Positions 21,104-30,826 are shown, numbered from the stretch's first letter. The stretch is DNA of 64,000 nucleotides from Methylohalomonas lacus (GCF_024808875.1 NZ_JANUCT010000014.1:1-64000), one strand, 5' to 3'. Notes: generated from the sequence alone by a model not told the origin. Numbers and translations are program-made.

Positions 21104-22267
21104 ATGGAATTTGATTCAGCCTTCGAAGCACGAATGAAGAAACGCTACCGTGCTGAGCGCCGGTTCAAGGGGTATTGCATCACGGGTCTGGCAACGGCCC
21201 TGGTTTTTCTGCTCGTGTTTTTTACGGATATCATCGTCAAGGCCCTGCCGGCGTTGCAGCAGGCCGAGGTCCGCATCACGTATGTATACAATGAGGAGTC
21301 GGCGGATTTTCCCAGTGCCGGTATCCAGGAAGACTATTACGAACTGGTCAGTCGCGGCTGGCTGCGCATCGTGCCCAAGCGCATGCGCGACAATCCGGAA
21401 CTCATGGGTACCACTGAACAAACCTGGGCCCTGGCCACGGATGGCGTCGATCAGTACCTCAAGGGGCAATACAACAAACTGAGCGAGGAAGAACAGGCGC
21501 TGGCGGATCGGATGGTGGCGGCAGGCAATCTGCGGCTCGCCTTCAACACCGGCTTCTTTACCACCGGCGATTCCAAGCTGCCGGAAATGGCCGGCCTCTG
21601 GGCGAGCCTGGTGGGTTCCATCTACGTCATGATCCTGACCTTCCTGTTCGCTTTTCCGCTCGGCGTGATGACGGCGGTGTATCTCGAGGAATTCGCGCCT
21701 GAGAACAAGCTGACGCAGTTGATCGAGGTGAATATCAATAACCTGGCCGCAGTGCCGTCGATCATCTTCGGTCTGCTGGGTCTGGCAGTGTTCATCAATT
21801 TCTTCGGTGTGCCACGGTCGACCGTGCTGGCCGGCGGCCTGACCATGGGCATCATGACCCTGCCACTCATCATCATCAGTGCGCGCGCGGCGTTACGCGC
21901 GGTACCCGACTCGATTCGCCAGGGCGCACTAGCCATGGGCGCCTCGCGCTGGCAGATGGTCAAGGATCATGTCCTGCCGCTGGCCATGCCCGGCGTCCTG
22001 ACCGGCACAATCATCGGCATGGCGGTGGCCATCGGCGAAACCGCGCCGTTGCTGATCATCGGCATGGTCGCCTATATTCCGAATGCGCCGGAGACCTTCA
22101 CCGATGCCGCAACCGTGCTGCCGGCCCAGATCTATACCTGGGCGGGCGAGCCGGAACGCTCCTACGTATCGCGTACTGCGCTCGGCATCATGGTCCTGTT
22201 GACCGCGATGATTACCATGAACGCGACAGCGGTCTACTTGCGCAACCGCTTTACCCGGCGCTGGTGA
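21104..22267 (+). CDS. pstA: phosphate ABC transporter permease PstA
   Basis: 387 residues. One N-terminal membrane helix (residues about 25-47) is followed by a roughly 120-residue periplasmic insertion, then the permease domain with LGLAVFINFFGVPRSTVLAGG and the EAA loop GALAMGASRWQMVKDHVLPLAMPGV. The large insertion between helix 1 and the core is a feature of the long PstA form that accompanies long PstC. It pairs with PstC and docks the PstB ATPase. pstB follows after 82 bp. Confidence 0.93.
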   Translation: MEFDSAFEARMKKRYRAERRFKGYCITGLATALVFLLVFFTDIIVKALPALQQAEVRITYVYNEESADFPSAGIQEDYYELVSRGWLRIVPKRMRDNPELMGTTEQTWALATDGVDQYLKGQYNKLSEEEQALADRMVAAGNLRLAFNTGFFTTGDSKLPEMAGLWASLVGSIYVMILTFLFAFPLGVMTAVYLEEFAPENKLTQLIEVNINNLAAVPSIIFGLLGLAVFINFFGVPRSTVLAGGLTMGIMTLPLIIISARAALRAVPDSIRQGALAMGASRWQMVKDHVLPLAMPGVLTGTIIGMAVAIGETAPLLIIGMVAYIPNAPETFTDAATVLPAQIYTWAGEPERSYVSRTALGIMVLLTAMITMNATAVYLRNRFTRRW

Positions 22268-22349
22268 GGGATGTAACGGGCGATATGAAACCGAATCGAA
22301 TCTACCGCTACGCAATGTACCCGCAAGTTGACATAGGGTAACCTAGAAC

Positions 22350-23225
22350 ATGAACGCACAGACATCAGAAAGCCGGACCATTGAGGCCGAACCAGGGCTA
22401 AAACCAGGCATGCTCCAGACACAGACGACCGCCAAGACCGAGGAACAGCTGCAGGCAGACAAGGCCCAGCCCATCAAGGCCCGTACGCGAGGGCTAAAGC
22501 TCTGGTACGGTGATACCCAGGTACTGTTCGATGTCGACATCGACATTCTGCAAAACCGCGTTACGGCCTTCATCGGGCCCTCGGGCTGCGGCAAGTCAAC
22601 GCTGTTGCGTTGCTTCAACCGCATGAACGACCTGGTGGATAACGTGCGCATCGAAGGCGGCGTCGAGGTGGACGGCCAGGATATCAACGACCCGTCCCTG
22701 GATGTCGTGTTGCTGCGTTCGCGCATCGGCATGGTCTTCCAGCATCCGAACCCGTTCCCGAAGAGTATTTACGAGAACATCGCCTACGCGCCGCGCATTC
22801 ACGGTCTGGTCAATGGTCGTCGCGAGATGGACGACCTGGTCGAGCGCTCCCTGCGCCGCGCCGGCCTCTGGGACGAGGTTGCCGACCGCCTGGATACGCC
22901 TGGCACCGCCCTGTCCGGTGGCCAGCAGCAGCGCCTGTGTATCGCCCGGGCGATAGCCGTGGGCCCGGAACTGATCCTCATGGATGAGCCGGCTTCGGCG
23001 CTGGATCCGATCGCCACCGCCAAGATCGAGGATCTGATCACCGAGTTGCGCGATAACTATACTATCGCCATCGTCACGCATAATCTGCAGCAGGCCGCGC
23101 GCGTGGCCGACTATACGGCGTTCATGTACATGGGTGAACTGGTCGAATACAACGACACCAATACCCTGTTTACCAACCCGCGTGAAAAACGTACCGAGGA
23201 CTACGCCACCGGCCGTTACGGCTGA
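22350..23225 (+). CDS. pstB: phosphate ABC transporter ATP-binding protein
   Basis: 291 residues. Walker A is GPSGCGKST near residue 74, the ABC signature is LSGGQQQR near 188, and Walker B is [13 protein letters not shown] near 208; PSCGKST-to-signature spacing is standard for PstB. A 40-residue N-terminal extension rich in Glu, Gln and Lys precedes the domain. It powers PstCA. It is the last gene of the operon and, unlike in E. coli, phoU does not follow; phoU lies 4.5 kb away after phoR. Confidence 0.95.
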   Translation: MNAQTSESRTIEAEPGLKPGMLQTQTTAKTEEQLQADKAQPIKARTRGLKLWYGDTQVLFDVDIDILQNRVTAFIGPSGCGKSTLLRCFNRMNDLVDNVRIEGGVEVDGQDINDPSLDVVLLRSRIGMVFQHPNPFPKSIYENIAYAPRIHGLVNGRREMDDLVERSLRRAGLWDEVADRLDTPGTALSGGQQQRLCIARAIAVGPELILMDEPASALDPIATAKIEDLITELRDNYTIAIVTHNLQQAARVADYTAFMYMGELVEYNDTNTLFTNPREKRTEDYATGRYG

Positions 23226-23315
23226 GTGGCACTCCGTTCTGCCCCACATGATCAGGCCAGCCGTCCTACGCTACACGTCCGGTTTCCTGATTCGTTAAAA
23301 GTCCTGCCGCGGCAA

Positions 23316-23340
23316 ACAAAAAGGCCGCCCGCAGGCGGCC
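23316..23340 (-). terminator. terminator of the ComEA-like gene
   Basis: On the minus strand GGCCGCC and GGCGGCC (23323-23340) form a 7-bp stem with a 4-base loop, followed by TTTTTGTTT. It lies between the convergent pstB and ComEA-like genes; the U-tract is on the minus strand only. Confidence 0.8.
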
Positions 23341-23377
23341 AATGAACAAACGGGACTTGCCCGCTCAGGTGTGAACC

Positions 23378-23641
23378 CTATTCACCGGCAGTGAGCAGGT
23401 CACGATTCTTTTCCAGCGTCGCATCGCCGATGCCGCTGACCTCGGTGAGTTCCTCGACCGAGGTAAACTTCCCTTTCTCATCACGGTATTCGATGATGGC
23501 CGCGGCCCGGGCTTCGCCGACGCCGTTCATCTGCGCCAGCTCTTCCGCGCTGGCGGTGTTGATATTGATGCTGTCGGCAGCCATGGCCAGCAGGGGCAGG
23601 GCCAGCAGGCCGACGAGGCAGGAACGCAGTAGAGTCTTCAT
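23378..23641 (-). CDS. ComEA-like helix-hairpin-helix protein
   Basis: The ATG at 23639-23641 follows a strong GGAGGTG site, giving an 87-residue protein; an upstream ATG would add 11 unconserved residues. A signal peptide (MKTLLRSCLVGLLALPLLAMA) is followed by ININTASAEELAQMNGVGEARAAAI and FTSVEELTEVSGIGD, the two helix-hairpin-helix motifs of the ComEA DNA-binding domain. These small exported proteins bind double-stranded DNA in the periplasm and are linked with competence, though the role of solitary proteobacterial copies is often unproven. Confidence 0.88.
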   Translation of the reverse strand: MKTLLRSCLVGLLALPLLAMAADSININTASAEELAQMNGVGEARAAAIIEYRDEKGKFTSVEELTEVSGIGDATLEKNRDLLTAGE

Positions 23642-23781
23642 TAGACACCTCCATGTTGATGTTGACGGGTTCATTCATGAACCTCTGGAACCGCTGAGCA
23701 TAACGTGTCAGTTCACAAGGAACATCCTCTGAATGGTGTATTTTTCAGTACCCTGTTTGTGGGAGATAGATAAGTGAGACG

Positions 23782-23808
23782 AAAAAAAACCCCGCCGGAG
23801 CGGGGTTT
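23782..23808 (-). terminator. terminator of the phosphate porin gene
   Basis: CCCCGC at 23790-23795 pairs with GCGGGG at 23800-23805 around CGGA, and on the minus strand the stem is followed by TTTTTTTT. It lies 40 bp after the porin stop codon. Confidence 0.85.
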
Positions 23809-23847
23809 CAAGAGGGGAGGAAACAATAACTTCTTTAAATAACCGTT

Positions 23848-25173
23848 TTACCAGAAGACCTGGGCACGAGCCTGGAAAGCGGCCGGTTCGGCACCGTCAA
23901 AGGCACCGCCCTTGAGATCCAGGACCTGGTTGTAGTTGGCCATGAAACGGATGTTCTTGGTCGCATACCAGTTCAGGCCGACCGTTAACAGGTCCTGCTT
24001 GCCACCATTCAAGGCACCGTCATTCAGGTCCAGGCTGCTGTAACGCGCAGCAACTTCCCAGGCACCGATGCCACCCTTGCCGACCGTGGTGCTCGGCGAG
24101 ACCTTGTCGAAGTCACCCGGCCCGAAGTCGTAGGGACGATGGTCGTCGGTCAGGAAGAACGAGCCGGTCAGGTAAAAGCCATCGAAATCAGCGTCTTCAA
24201 AGCCATTGTCGCGATTGACGTCGGCCATGATGTATTCACCCTGCAGCGATAAGCGGTCCCAGACACCGGCGGCTTCCAGGCCGTAACGCGTGACATCATC
24301 GGTGTTCGTCAAGTCAGCGGTATCGACTAGGCGGGTGCCCGACACGTGGGTCTCGAAACGGTCACGGAAGCGCACCGTATTGTTCGAATTGGTATTGCGC
24401 TGGGATACAGCGGCGCCCAGATGGACAACCCGGCCTGCTTCGTGGATCGGCGAGAATGTGACACGGCCGGTCACACCATAACTGGTGCCGTCGTCGCCGC
24501 TGCCGCTTTCAATACCATCACCGAATACGCCGCCGGAAAGTGTCACCTGGTCGGCGAAACTGGTGTAGCCGGCGATACCCAGATTACGGCTGGGTGCAAA
24601 TGCATTGACCGGCGTGGAGCGTTGCATGAAGGTGATGTACTTGGAACTGGTCAGCTCTTCCAGGCTGAACGGTTCCTTGAAGTTGCCGACCTTGACCTTG
24701 AAGTTTTCAAAGCCGCTGTAGTCAATGTAGGCGTCCTTGATTTCAGCACCGCCGGCAAAATCGACCTGCAGCTTCATGCCCCAGACATCATAGAACTTGC
24801 CGCTCATGTTCAGACGGGCACGGCGAAGCTCATGGCCATCGCTGAGACCGGGCACTTCCATGCCGGAGCTGTCCGTATCGTTATCATAGATGGCGTAGTC
24901 GGCCATGATACGACCACCGATACCCCACTCCCAGTTACCATCGGCTGATTTGACAGCAAATTTTTCCTTGGTGGTGATTTTGACTTTTTCGCTATCCGCT
25001 TTCTCGGACTTGGCTTTCAGTTCCTCGTATTTCTCCTGACTGATGTCCCCCTTGGAACGCAGAATCTCGAGGATCTCCATGGTTGCTTCATCAGCATGAG
25101 CCGGCACGGTGAGTAGAGACAGTCCGCCCAGCAGTGCCGATCCGCACAGTACATTCAATTTGGTACGGGTCAC
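23848..25173 (-). CDS. OprO/OprP-type phosphate-selective porin
   Basis: 441 residues: a signal peptide (MTRTKLNVLCGSALLGGLSLLTVPAHA), a short coiled-coil region (residues about 28-70, as in trimeric OprP-like porins), then a beta-barrel ending in the outer-membrane terminal residues RAQVFW. The motifs GGRIMADYAIYDND, ELRRARLNMSGKFYDVWGMKLQVDF and VKVGNFKEPFSLEEL are those of the OprO/OprP family. It likely admits phosphate or polyphosphate across the outer membrane. It is divergent from phoBR, and a strong 11-bp-phased Pho-box array lies in between, so PhoB control is expected. Confidence 0.88.
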   Translation of the reverse strand: MTRTKLNVLCGSALLGGLSLLTVPAHADEATMEILEILRSKGDISQEKYEELKAKSEKADSEKVKITTKEKFAVKSADGNWEWGIGGRIMADYAIYDNDTDSSGMEVPGLSDGHELRRARLNMSGKFYDVWGMKLQVDFAGGAEIKDAYIDYSGFENFKVKVGNFKEPFSLEELTSSKYITFMQRSTPVNAFAPSRNLGIAGYTSFADQVTLSGGVFGDGIESGSGDDGTSYGVTGRVTFSPIHEAGRVVHLGAAVSQRNTNSNNTVRFRDRFETHVSGTRLVDTADLTNTDDVTRYGLEAAGVWDRLSLQGEYIMADVNRDNGFEDADFDGFYLTGSFFLTDDHRPYDFGPGDFDKVSPSTTVGKGGIGAWEVAARYSSLDLNDGALNGGKQDLLTVGLNWYATKNIRFMANYNQVLDLKGGAFDGAEPAAFQARAQVFW

Positions 25174-25311
25174 GATGTATCTCCTAACATGTTAGTGGTG
25201 AAACTTGCGTGGCCTACGTGGCCCTCCCCATCTGTAAGGACCCGCAAGCGTGTTGCGACTTAACAACGCTGTCGCAATTTAATCAGCGACTGTTTCACAC
25301 CAATGAAAGCC

Positions 25312-25354
25312 TCGTGACGGCTGGGTTAAGAAAATATGACGATTCCGTGACACT
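25312..25354 (-). promoter_or_regulatory. Pho box between the porin gene and phoB
   Basis: On the minus strand GTCA cores occur at 25351-25348, 25340-25337 and 25318-25315, that is at spacings of 11 and 22 bp, and the intervening phased position carries TTAA. The heptamers GTGTCAC, TCGTCAT and CCGTCAC each match the PhoB half-site CTGTCAT at five positions. The orientation favours the porin gene, whose start is about 140 bp away; phoB starts about 100 bp away on the other side and may also be affected. Confidence 0.65.
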
Positions 25355-25468
25355 CTGCGGGAGCCGGTTTTCCGGGGTCTGCAGGAGAGCTGGCTTATCA
25401 TGACCGTCATATAGTTGTAATATGGACGTTGTTAAATAGCGCCCATGCTGGAAGCAAACAACGACACC

Positions 25469-26155
25469 ATGAAGTCGAAAATCCTCATCATCGAGGACGA
25501 ATCCGCTATTCGCGAGATGCTGGGCTACACCCTGGTCAAGGAGGGGTTCAGCTTTGATGAGGCCGCGGATGTGGACGAGGCCCGTTCATTGATGGGCAGA
25601 AACAAGCCGGACCTTATCCTGCTCGACTGGATGCTGCCCGGCGTCAGTGGTATCGACTACGCTCGGCGTATCCGCAACGACCCGGATACCCGCGATATCC
25701 CGATTATCATGCTGACGGCGCGTGGCGGCGAGGGCGACAAGATCAAGGGGCTGGATACCGGCGCCGATGACTATGTCACCAAGCCGTTTTCCACCAAGGA
25801 GCTGCTGTCGCGTATCAAGGCGGTGCTCAGGCGCACGACCCAGGCCGGTGACGAAGGCTCTATCGAGGTCAACGGCCTGATGCTGGACCCGGAGACCTAC
25901 CGGGTGACCGCGAATGGTCAGCCGATCGAGATCAGTCCGACCGAGTTTCGCCTGCTGCAGTTTTTCATCACTCACCCGGAACGGGTCTACAGCCGAACCC
26001 AACTGCTCGACCAGGTCTGGGGCCAGAATATCTATGTCGAGGAGCGGACTGTGGACGTGCATATCCGCCGTTTGCGCAAGACCCTGGCGCCTTACCAGTT
26101 TGACAATTATATCCAGACGGTCCGCAGTGTCGGTTACCGCTTCTCACCCCAATAA
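25469..26155 (+). CDS. phoB: phosphate regulon response regulator PhoB
   Basis: From the ATG at 25469 the protein has 228 residues and opens MKSKILIIEDESAIREM, like PhoB; an in-frame ATG at 25445 would add eight residues, and neither has a good ribosome site. The receiver domain has the acidic pair after LIIED, phospho-acceptor Asp53 (LLDWMLPG) and the Lys of VTKPFSTKELL. The OmpR-type winged helix follows (FRLLQFFITHPERVYSRTQLLDQVWG, RTVDVHIRRLRK). It binds Pho boxes when phosphorylated. phoR follows after 8 bp. Confidence 0.95.
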   Translation: MKSKILIIEDESAIREMLGYTLVKEGFSFDEAADVDEARSLMGRNKPDLILLDWMLPGVSGIDYARRIRNDPDTRDIPIIMLTARGGEGDKIKGLDTGADDYVTKPFSTKELLSRIKAVLRRTTQAGDEGSIEVNGLMLDPETYRVTANGQPIEISPTEFRLLQFFITHPERVYSRTQLLDQVWGQNIYVEERTVDVHIRRLRKTLAPYQFDNYIQTVRSVGYRFSPQ

Positions 26156-26163
26156 TCTGTCCT

Positions 26164-27480
26164 ATGGAAGAGGATATATGGCGTCTCGCCGGGTTGATTG
26201 CCGCCGGGATACTGATTGGTTTAGTGTTCGGACATCCGGCGCTGGGGCTGGCCACCGGCTTGGCGATCTACTGTTACCTGCTGGTACGCAATAATCGCAG
26301 ATTGTTTGAATGGCTGCATCGTCACAGTGACGAGCCCGCACCGCAGCTGACCGGTTATCCTGACAGGATACTCGCCGAGATCGAGTCGCTGCGCCGTCAC
26401 CATCGTCAGCGCGAGGACAAACTCGGCCAGTTCCTCAAGCGCTTTCAGGAAGCCACCTCGGCATTGCCCGATGCCATCATGATCCTGAACCAGGACGATC
26501 AGATCGAGTGGGCCAACCAGGCCGCAGTCAACTATCTTGGTATCCACTGGCCACAGGACAGTGGTCAGCGACTTGCCAACCTGATTCGTCATCCGAAGCT
26601 CATAAAGTACCTCAAGGAACAGGGGCAAAGCGGGGATACGAGTGGTGTCACATTGCCTTCCCCGGAAGATGACAAGCTGCAAATCGAGTACCGCGTGATA
26701 CCGTATGGTGACAACCTGCGTCTGCTGGTTGCCCGCGATGTTACCCAGATTCAGCAAATCAACCAGATGCGCCGCGATTTTATCGCCAATGCATCGCATG
26801 AATTGCGCACTCCATTAACCGTCATTGCCGGTTACCTGGAATCACTGGAAGGCGATTTGGACTCCAGCGCGGCCGATCTACAACCTCAGATCAGGCAAAT
26901 GCGGCAACAGACCAGCCGTATGCAGACCCTGATTGAAGATCTGTTGATGCTGTCGACACTGGAAAGCCGCAGCAATAAGCAACCGCAGGAACCCGTGGCA
27001 GTCGCCGATATATTGACAAGTATCTACAAGGAGGCAACGGCGCTGAGCGGTGAAAAGAATCACATGTTTGCCCTTGATATCGATCACGAATTGCTTGTTC
27101 GCGGTAGTCACAAGGAACTCTATAGTGCATTCTCCAACCTGGTTGTTAATGCTGTTTTGTATACGCCTGCCAAGGGCATTATCCGGATTCGCTGGTATGA
27201 GGATGACAAGGGTGCACACATGAAAGTCAGCGATACCGGCGACGGCATCGCGCCGGAGCATATACCGCGGCTGACCGAACGTTTTTATCGTGTGGACAGA
27301 GGCCGCTCGCGCGAAAGCGGCGGAACGGGCCTGGGTCTGGCTATTGTGAAACATATCATGCAGCGCCATCATGGCCTGCTGAACATTGAAAGTGAACTGG
27401 GCAAAGGGAGCATATTCCGGTGTGATTTTCCGCCGGACCTGCTAGTGCGCAAATCCGACGACACGGCAACCAGTCAGTGA
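26164..27480 (+). CDS. phoR: phosphate regulon sensor kinase PhoR
   Basis: 438 residues: two N-terminal membrane helices (residues about 8-45) with almost no periplasmic part, a PAS domain (about 90-190), the dimerisation/phospho-acceptor site FIANASHELRTPL with His212, and an ATPase domain with the N box (SNLVVNAVLYTP), G1 (DTGDGIAPEH) and G2 (GGTGLGLAIVKHIM). It phosphorylates PhoB when phosphate is scarce, with its state read from the Pst transporter through PhoU. It is co-transcribed with phoB. Confidence 0.95.
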   Translation: MEEDIWRLAGLIAAGILIGLVFGHPALGLATGLAIYCYLLVRNNRRLFEWLHRHSDEPAPQLTGYPDRILAEIESLRRHHRQREDKLGQFLKRFQEATSALPDAIMILNQDDQIEWANQAAVNYLGIHWPQDSGQRLANLIRHPKLIKYLKEQGQSGDTSGVTLPSPEDDKLQIEYRVIPYGDNLRLLVARDVTQIQQINQMRRDFIANASHELRTPLTVIAGYLESLEGDLDSSAADLQPQIRQMRQQTSRMQTLIEDLLMLSTLESRSNKQPQEPVAVADILTSIYKEATALSGEKNHMFALDIDHELLVRGSHKELYSAFSNLVVNAVLYTPAKGIIRIRWYEDDKGAHMKVSDTGDGIAPEHIPRLTERFYRVDRGRSRESGGTGLGLAIVKHIMQRHHGLLNIESELGKGSIFRCDFPPDLLVRKSDDTATSQ

Positions 27481-27517
27481 TTGCCGGTACAGGTTGACAG
27501 CCGGATCGTCCCGGATG

Positions 27518-27546
27518 ACGTAACCCGTGTGTCATAAAGGTTCAAT
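27518..27546 (+). promoter_or_regulatory. candidate Pho box upstream of phoU
   Basis: Heptamers ACGTAAC (27518), GTGTCAT (27529) and GTTCAAT (27540) are spaced 11 bp apart. The second matches the PhoB half-site at 6 of 7 positions, and the first shares GTAAC with the first half-site of the pstS box. It lies about 185 bp before the phoU start in the 248-bp phoR-phoU gap. Confidence 0.4.
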
Positions 27547-27728
27547 ACACTGGCGCGGACGATAGTCGAATGCAGTATGGCTGCTGCAGGATATGGCATA
27601 TATACGGGCTTGTGGTCAGCATGGACTTGCCCGTTCCGTAAAGCCCCAACTGATCTATAATGAATATGTGGTCGGACAGGCTTAATCGGCCACCGGCTGC
27701 CGTAAACAATTTCGAGAGATTCAATCAT

Positions 27729-28454
27729 ATGAGTAACAACAGCGTGACGCCGCATATCTCCAAGGCTTTTGACAAGGATCTGGAAAATATACGTACACGT
27801 GTGCTGGAAATGGGTGGTTTGGTTGAACAGCAGCTTCTCAATGCATTGAAATCTCTGGTAGATAGCGATCTGGAACTTGCAGAAGGTGTGCTCGAGACTG
27901 AATACCGCATCAATTCCATGGAAGTATCGATTGATGAGGACTGCACCAAGATCCTTGCGCGTCGGCAGCCGGCGGCGGGCGACCTGCGGCTGGTTCTGGC
28001 GGTTAGCAAAACTATTACTGATCTGGAACGCGTTGGCGATGAGGCGCAAAAGATTGCCAAGATGGCAATTGATCTGTCGCAGAAACAAGGACCAAAGTCC
28101 TACTATATCGGCATTAATTCGATGGGTAATCACGTCTGCAAGATGCTGCGCGGTGCGCTGGATGCGTTTGCCCGCATGGATTCAAGAGCCGCGCTGGAAG
28201 TCGCCGGACGTGAACCGGAATCCGATGATCAATATGCTGCCCTACTGCGCCAGATGATTACCTATATGATCGAGGACCCGCGCAGCATAACCTCGGTCAT
28301 TGATGCCATCTGGTGTGCACGCTCGCTGGAAAGAGTCGGCGACCATGCCCGTAATATTTGCGAGTACGTGATTTATTTTGTTGAGGGCAAGGATGTTCGT
28401 CATATCAGTCTGGAAGAGATGGCCCGCGAGGTAAATTCCGATTCAAAGTCCTGA
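27729..28454 (+). CDS. phoU: phosphate transport regulator PhoU
   Basis: The ATG at 27729 gives MSNNSVTPHISKAFDKDLENIRTRVLEMGGLVEQQL, the standard PhoU opening; 23 extra upstream codons in the frame look unconserved. The 241-residue protein consists of two three-helix bundles, each with the metal-binding E/DxxxD signature: TDLERVGDEAQKIAKM near residue 96 and RSLERVGDHARNICEYVIYF near residue 199. It links Pst to PhoR and restrains the Pho response. Here it is detached from pstSCAB and leads toward ppk, 53 bp downstream. Confidence 0.94.
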   Translation: MSNNSVTPHISKAFDKDLENIRTRVLEMGGLVEQQLLNALKSLVDSDLELAEGVLETEYRINSMEVSIDEDCTKILARRQPAAGDLRLVLAVSKTITDLERVGDEAQKIAKMAIDLSQKQGPKSYYIGINSMGNHVCKMLRGALDAFARMDSRAALEVAGREPESDDQYAALLRQMITYMIEDPRSITSVIDAIWCARSLERVGDHARNICEYVIYFVEGKDVRHISLEEMAREVNSDSKS

Positions 28455-28507
28455 TGGCAGACTGTACCATGTCATGACTATATTCGACTCGTAACAAGTG
28501 ATTGTTG

Positions 28508-30577
28508 ATGGAAGCAGTTAATCTCAAGCAGCCCGAACTCTATATCAACCGCGAGTTGAGCCTGCTCGAATTCAATCGGCGAGTGCTCGAACAAGCCAAG
28601 GACGAGTCGGTGCCATTGCTGGAGCGTCTACGCTTTCTCTGCATCTCCAGTACGAATCTCGATGAATTCTTCGAGATTCGCGCCGCGGGGGTACACCAAC
28701 AGGTCAAATACGGATCGGTACAGGCCGGTCCTGACAACATGACGCCCCACGAAATCCTCAAGCGTATCAGCCAGACGGCCCATGAGCTGGTTGATGAGCA
28801 GTATCAGGTATTGAATGACACGCTTATTCCTGCATTGAAGGAAGAGCAAATCCGGTTGCTGCGCCGTAGTGAATGGAATGCAGCCATGTCGCGTTGGATA
28901 CGACGCTACTTTCGCCAGGAAGTGCTGCCGGTTCTGAGCCCTATCGGCCTCGATCCTGCGCATCCGTTTCCGCGGGTCCTGAACAAGAATCTCTATTTCA
29001 TTGTATCGCTGGAAGGCAAGGATGCCTTTGGCCGTGAAAGCGGTCTGGCCATCGTTCAGGCGCCGCGTTCGCTGCCGCGACTGGTACACGCACCTTCGGA
29101 GCATAGTGGCGGCCCACATGACTTCATACTGTTGTCGTCGATCATTCATGCCAACGTCGCTGATCTTTTTCCCGGCATGAAACCGACAGGCTGTTACCAG
29201 TTTCGTGTAACACGTAACAGCGACCTGTTCGTTGACGAGGAAGAAGTCGACAATCTGCTGCGGGCGCTGGAGGGTGAGCTGCCGTCACGCCGATTCAGCG
29301 ATGCGGTGCGTCTGGAAGTGGCCGACAACTGTCCGACGGATGTCAGTCAGTTTTTACTCCAGCAGTTCCACCTGGGCGAGGACGATCTGTATCAGGTGAA
29401 CGGCCCGGTTAATCTCAGTCGTTTGCTGCAGATACCGGAGCTGGTGGATCGCGCCGACCTTATATATCCCAGCTTCACCCCGGAGCTGCCGCCACGGTTG
29501 TCCAAAAGCAGCAATATTTTTGATACCTTGCGCAATGGCGATATCCTGCTGCATCATCCATTTCAATCGTTCGCGCCAATTATCGATTTCGTTCGTCAGG
29601 CTGCAGCGGATACCAATGTATTGTCCATCAAGCAGACACTCTATAGAACAGGCGATGATTCTGCGTTGGTAGAGGCACTCAAGGATGCCGCGCGCGCCGG
29701 CAAGGAAGTGACCGTTGTTATCGAGCTGCGGGCCCGCTTCGATGAGCAGGCGAATATAGAACTGGCCAGTGACCTGCAGGAAGTCGGTGCGCATGTGGTT
29801 TATGGTGTGGTCGGGTACAAGACCCACGCCAAGATGATCCTGGTAATCAGGCGCGAGGGGCGCAAGTTACGGCGCTATGTGCACCTGGGTACCGGCAATT
29901 ATCACGCCCGTACCGCCAGAATTTACAGTGACTACGGTTTGCTCAGCTGCGACCAGGTGATTGGCGAGGATGTGAACAAGCTGTTCCATCAGCTCACCGG
30001 GCTCGGACGCGCCAGCAAGTTGAAGAAACTGTTGCAGTCGCCTTTCACCCTGCACAAGCAAATGCTTGAATTGATCAAGCGCGAGGCCCAGGAAGCCGAG
30101 GCCGGTCGTGAGGCACGCGTTATAGCGAAGATGAACGCGCTGACCGACCAGCAGATTATTCAGGCCCTTTACGAGGCCTCAATGGCTGGTGTCAAGATCG
30201 ATTTGATCATTCGCGGCATCTGCTGTCTGCGTCCCGGTGTGCCCGGCGTTTCGGAAAACATACACGTGCGTTCCATTGTCGGCCGTTTCCTGGAACATAC
30301 GCGGGTGTTTTATTTCTATCATGCCGGTGATGAACTGTTGTACTGCTCCAGTGCCGACTGGATGGAGCGCAACCTGTTTCGCCGGGTGGAAACCTGTTTC
30401 CCGATCGAGGAAAAGCGCCCGCGCGATCAGATCATCAATTTCAGTCTCCATGCCTATCTGTCTGACAATATCAATGCTTGGATTCTGCAGTCTGACGGGA
30501 GTTACAGGCGTGTCCGCCAGGGCAACCAGAAGCCGCGTTCGGCCCAGCAGACACTGCTGGATCATTACTGTGGTTGA
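28508..30577 (+). CDS. ppk: polyphosphate kinase 1
   Basis: 689 residues from the ATG at 28508; TTG codons just before it are also in frame. The N-terminal domain begins YINRELSLLEFNRRVLEQA, typical of PPK1. The catalytic His440 lies in GYKTHAKMILVIRREG, at the place of the phosphorylated His435 of the E. coli enzyme, and RYVHLGTGNYHARTARIYSD and IRGICCLRPGVPG follow. It polymerises the gamma phosphate of ATP into polyphosphate. Its stop codon is inside a family C repeat arm. ppx lies beyond, convergent. Confidence 0.96.
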   Translation: MEAVNLKQPELYINRELSLLEFNRRVLEQAKDESVPLLERLRFLCISSTNLDEFFEIRAAGVHQQVKYGSVQAGPDNMTPHEILKRISQTAHELVDEQYQVLNDTLIPALKEEQIRLLRRSEWNAAMSRWIRRYFRQEVLPVLSPIGLDPAHPFPRVLNKNLYFIVSLEGKDAFGRESGLAIVQAPRSLPRLVHAPSEHSGGPHDFILLSSIIHANVADLFPGMKPTGCYQFRVTRNSDLFVDEEEVDNLLRALEGELPSRRFSDAVRLEVADNCPTDVSQFLLQQFHLGEDDLYQVNGPVNLSRLLQIPELVDRADLIYPSFTPELPPRLSKSSNIFDTLRNGDILLHHPFQSFAPIIDFVRQAAADTNVLSIKQTLYRTGDDSALVEALKDAARAGKEVTVVIELRARFDEQANIELASDLQEVGAHVVYGVVGYKTHAKMILVIRREGRKLRRYVHLGTGNYHARTARIYSDYGLLSCDQVIGEDVNKLFHQLTGLGRASKLKKLLQSPFTLHKQMLELIKREAQEAEAGREARVIAKMNALTDQQIIQALYEASMAGVKIDLIIRGICCLRPGVPGVSENIHVRSIVGRFLEHTRVFYFYHAGDELLYCSSADWMERNLFRRVETCFPIEEKRPRDQIINFSLHAYLSDNINAWILQSDGSYRRVRQGNQKPRSAQQTLLDHYCG

Positions 30578-30826
30578 TTGGTGACTGGTGATTAGTGATT
30601 GGCAAGATCAGGTTTTCGTGCGAGCGCATCAACCAATAGCGCGAAGCGAACTTTGTACCTTCCCCATCAAGGGGATATAGAATGTAGGAGCGGCGACTCC
30701 GCCGCGAAGTAAAGGTTTAGATATCACGGCATAATCGGTTTTCTATTCGGCCCGAGGTCGGGCCTCCTACGGATGTGGTTCACTGGTTAAAACGATGGCG
30801 GTGACACTTTTTCAATCACCAATCAC
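30574..30826. repeat. family C inverted-repeat element (GTGATTGG type) between ppk and ppx
   Basis: The left arm 30574-30602 (TGATTGGTGACTGGTGATTA) and the right arm 30811-30826 (TTCAATCACCAATCACC) are inverted copies of a GTGATTGG unit. The left arm contains the ppk stop codon and the right arm, read on the minus strand, contains the ppx stop codon. A small CCCC-ATCAA-GGGG hairpin and a REP-like pair lie inside. A solitary copy of the unit is at 62686-62722. Confidence 0.75.
30683..30773. repeat. REP-like palindrome pair (GTAGGAG type)
   Basis: Two palindromic units face each other: GTAGGAGCGGCGACTCCGCC at 30684-30703, and, on the opposite strand, GTAGGAGGCCCGACCTCGGG near 30752-30771. Each has the GTAGGAG head followed by a hairpin, the form of proteobacterial REP sequences, and the head-to-head arrangement resembles a BIME. 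No REP-associated transposase gene is in the window. Confidence 0.65.
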
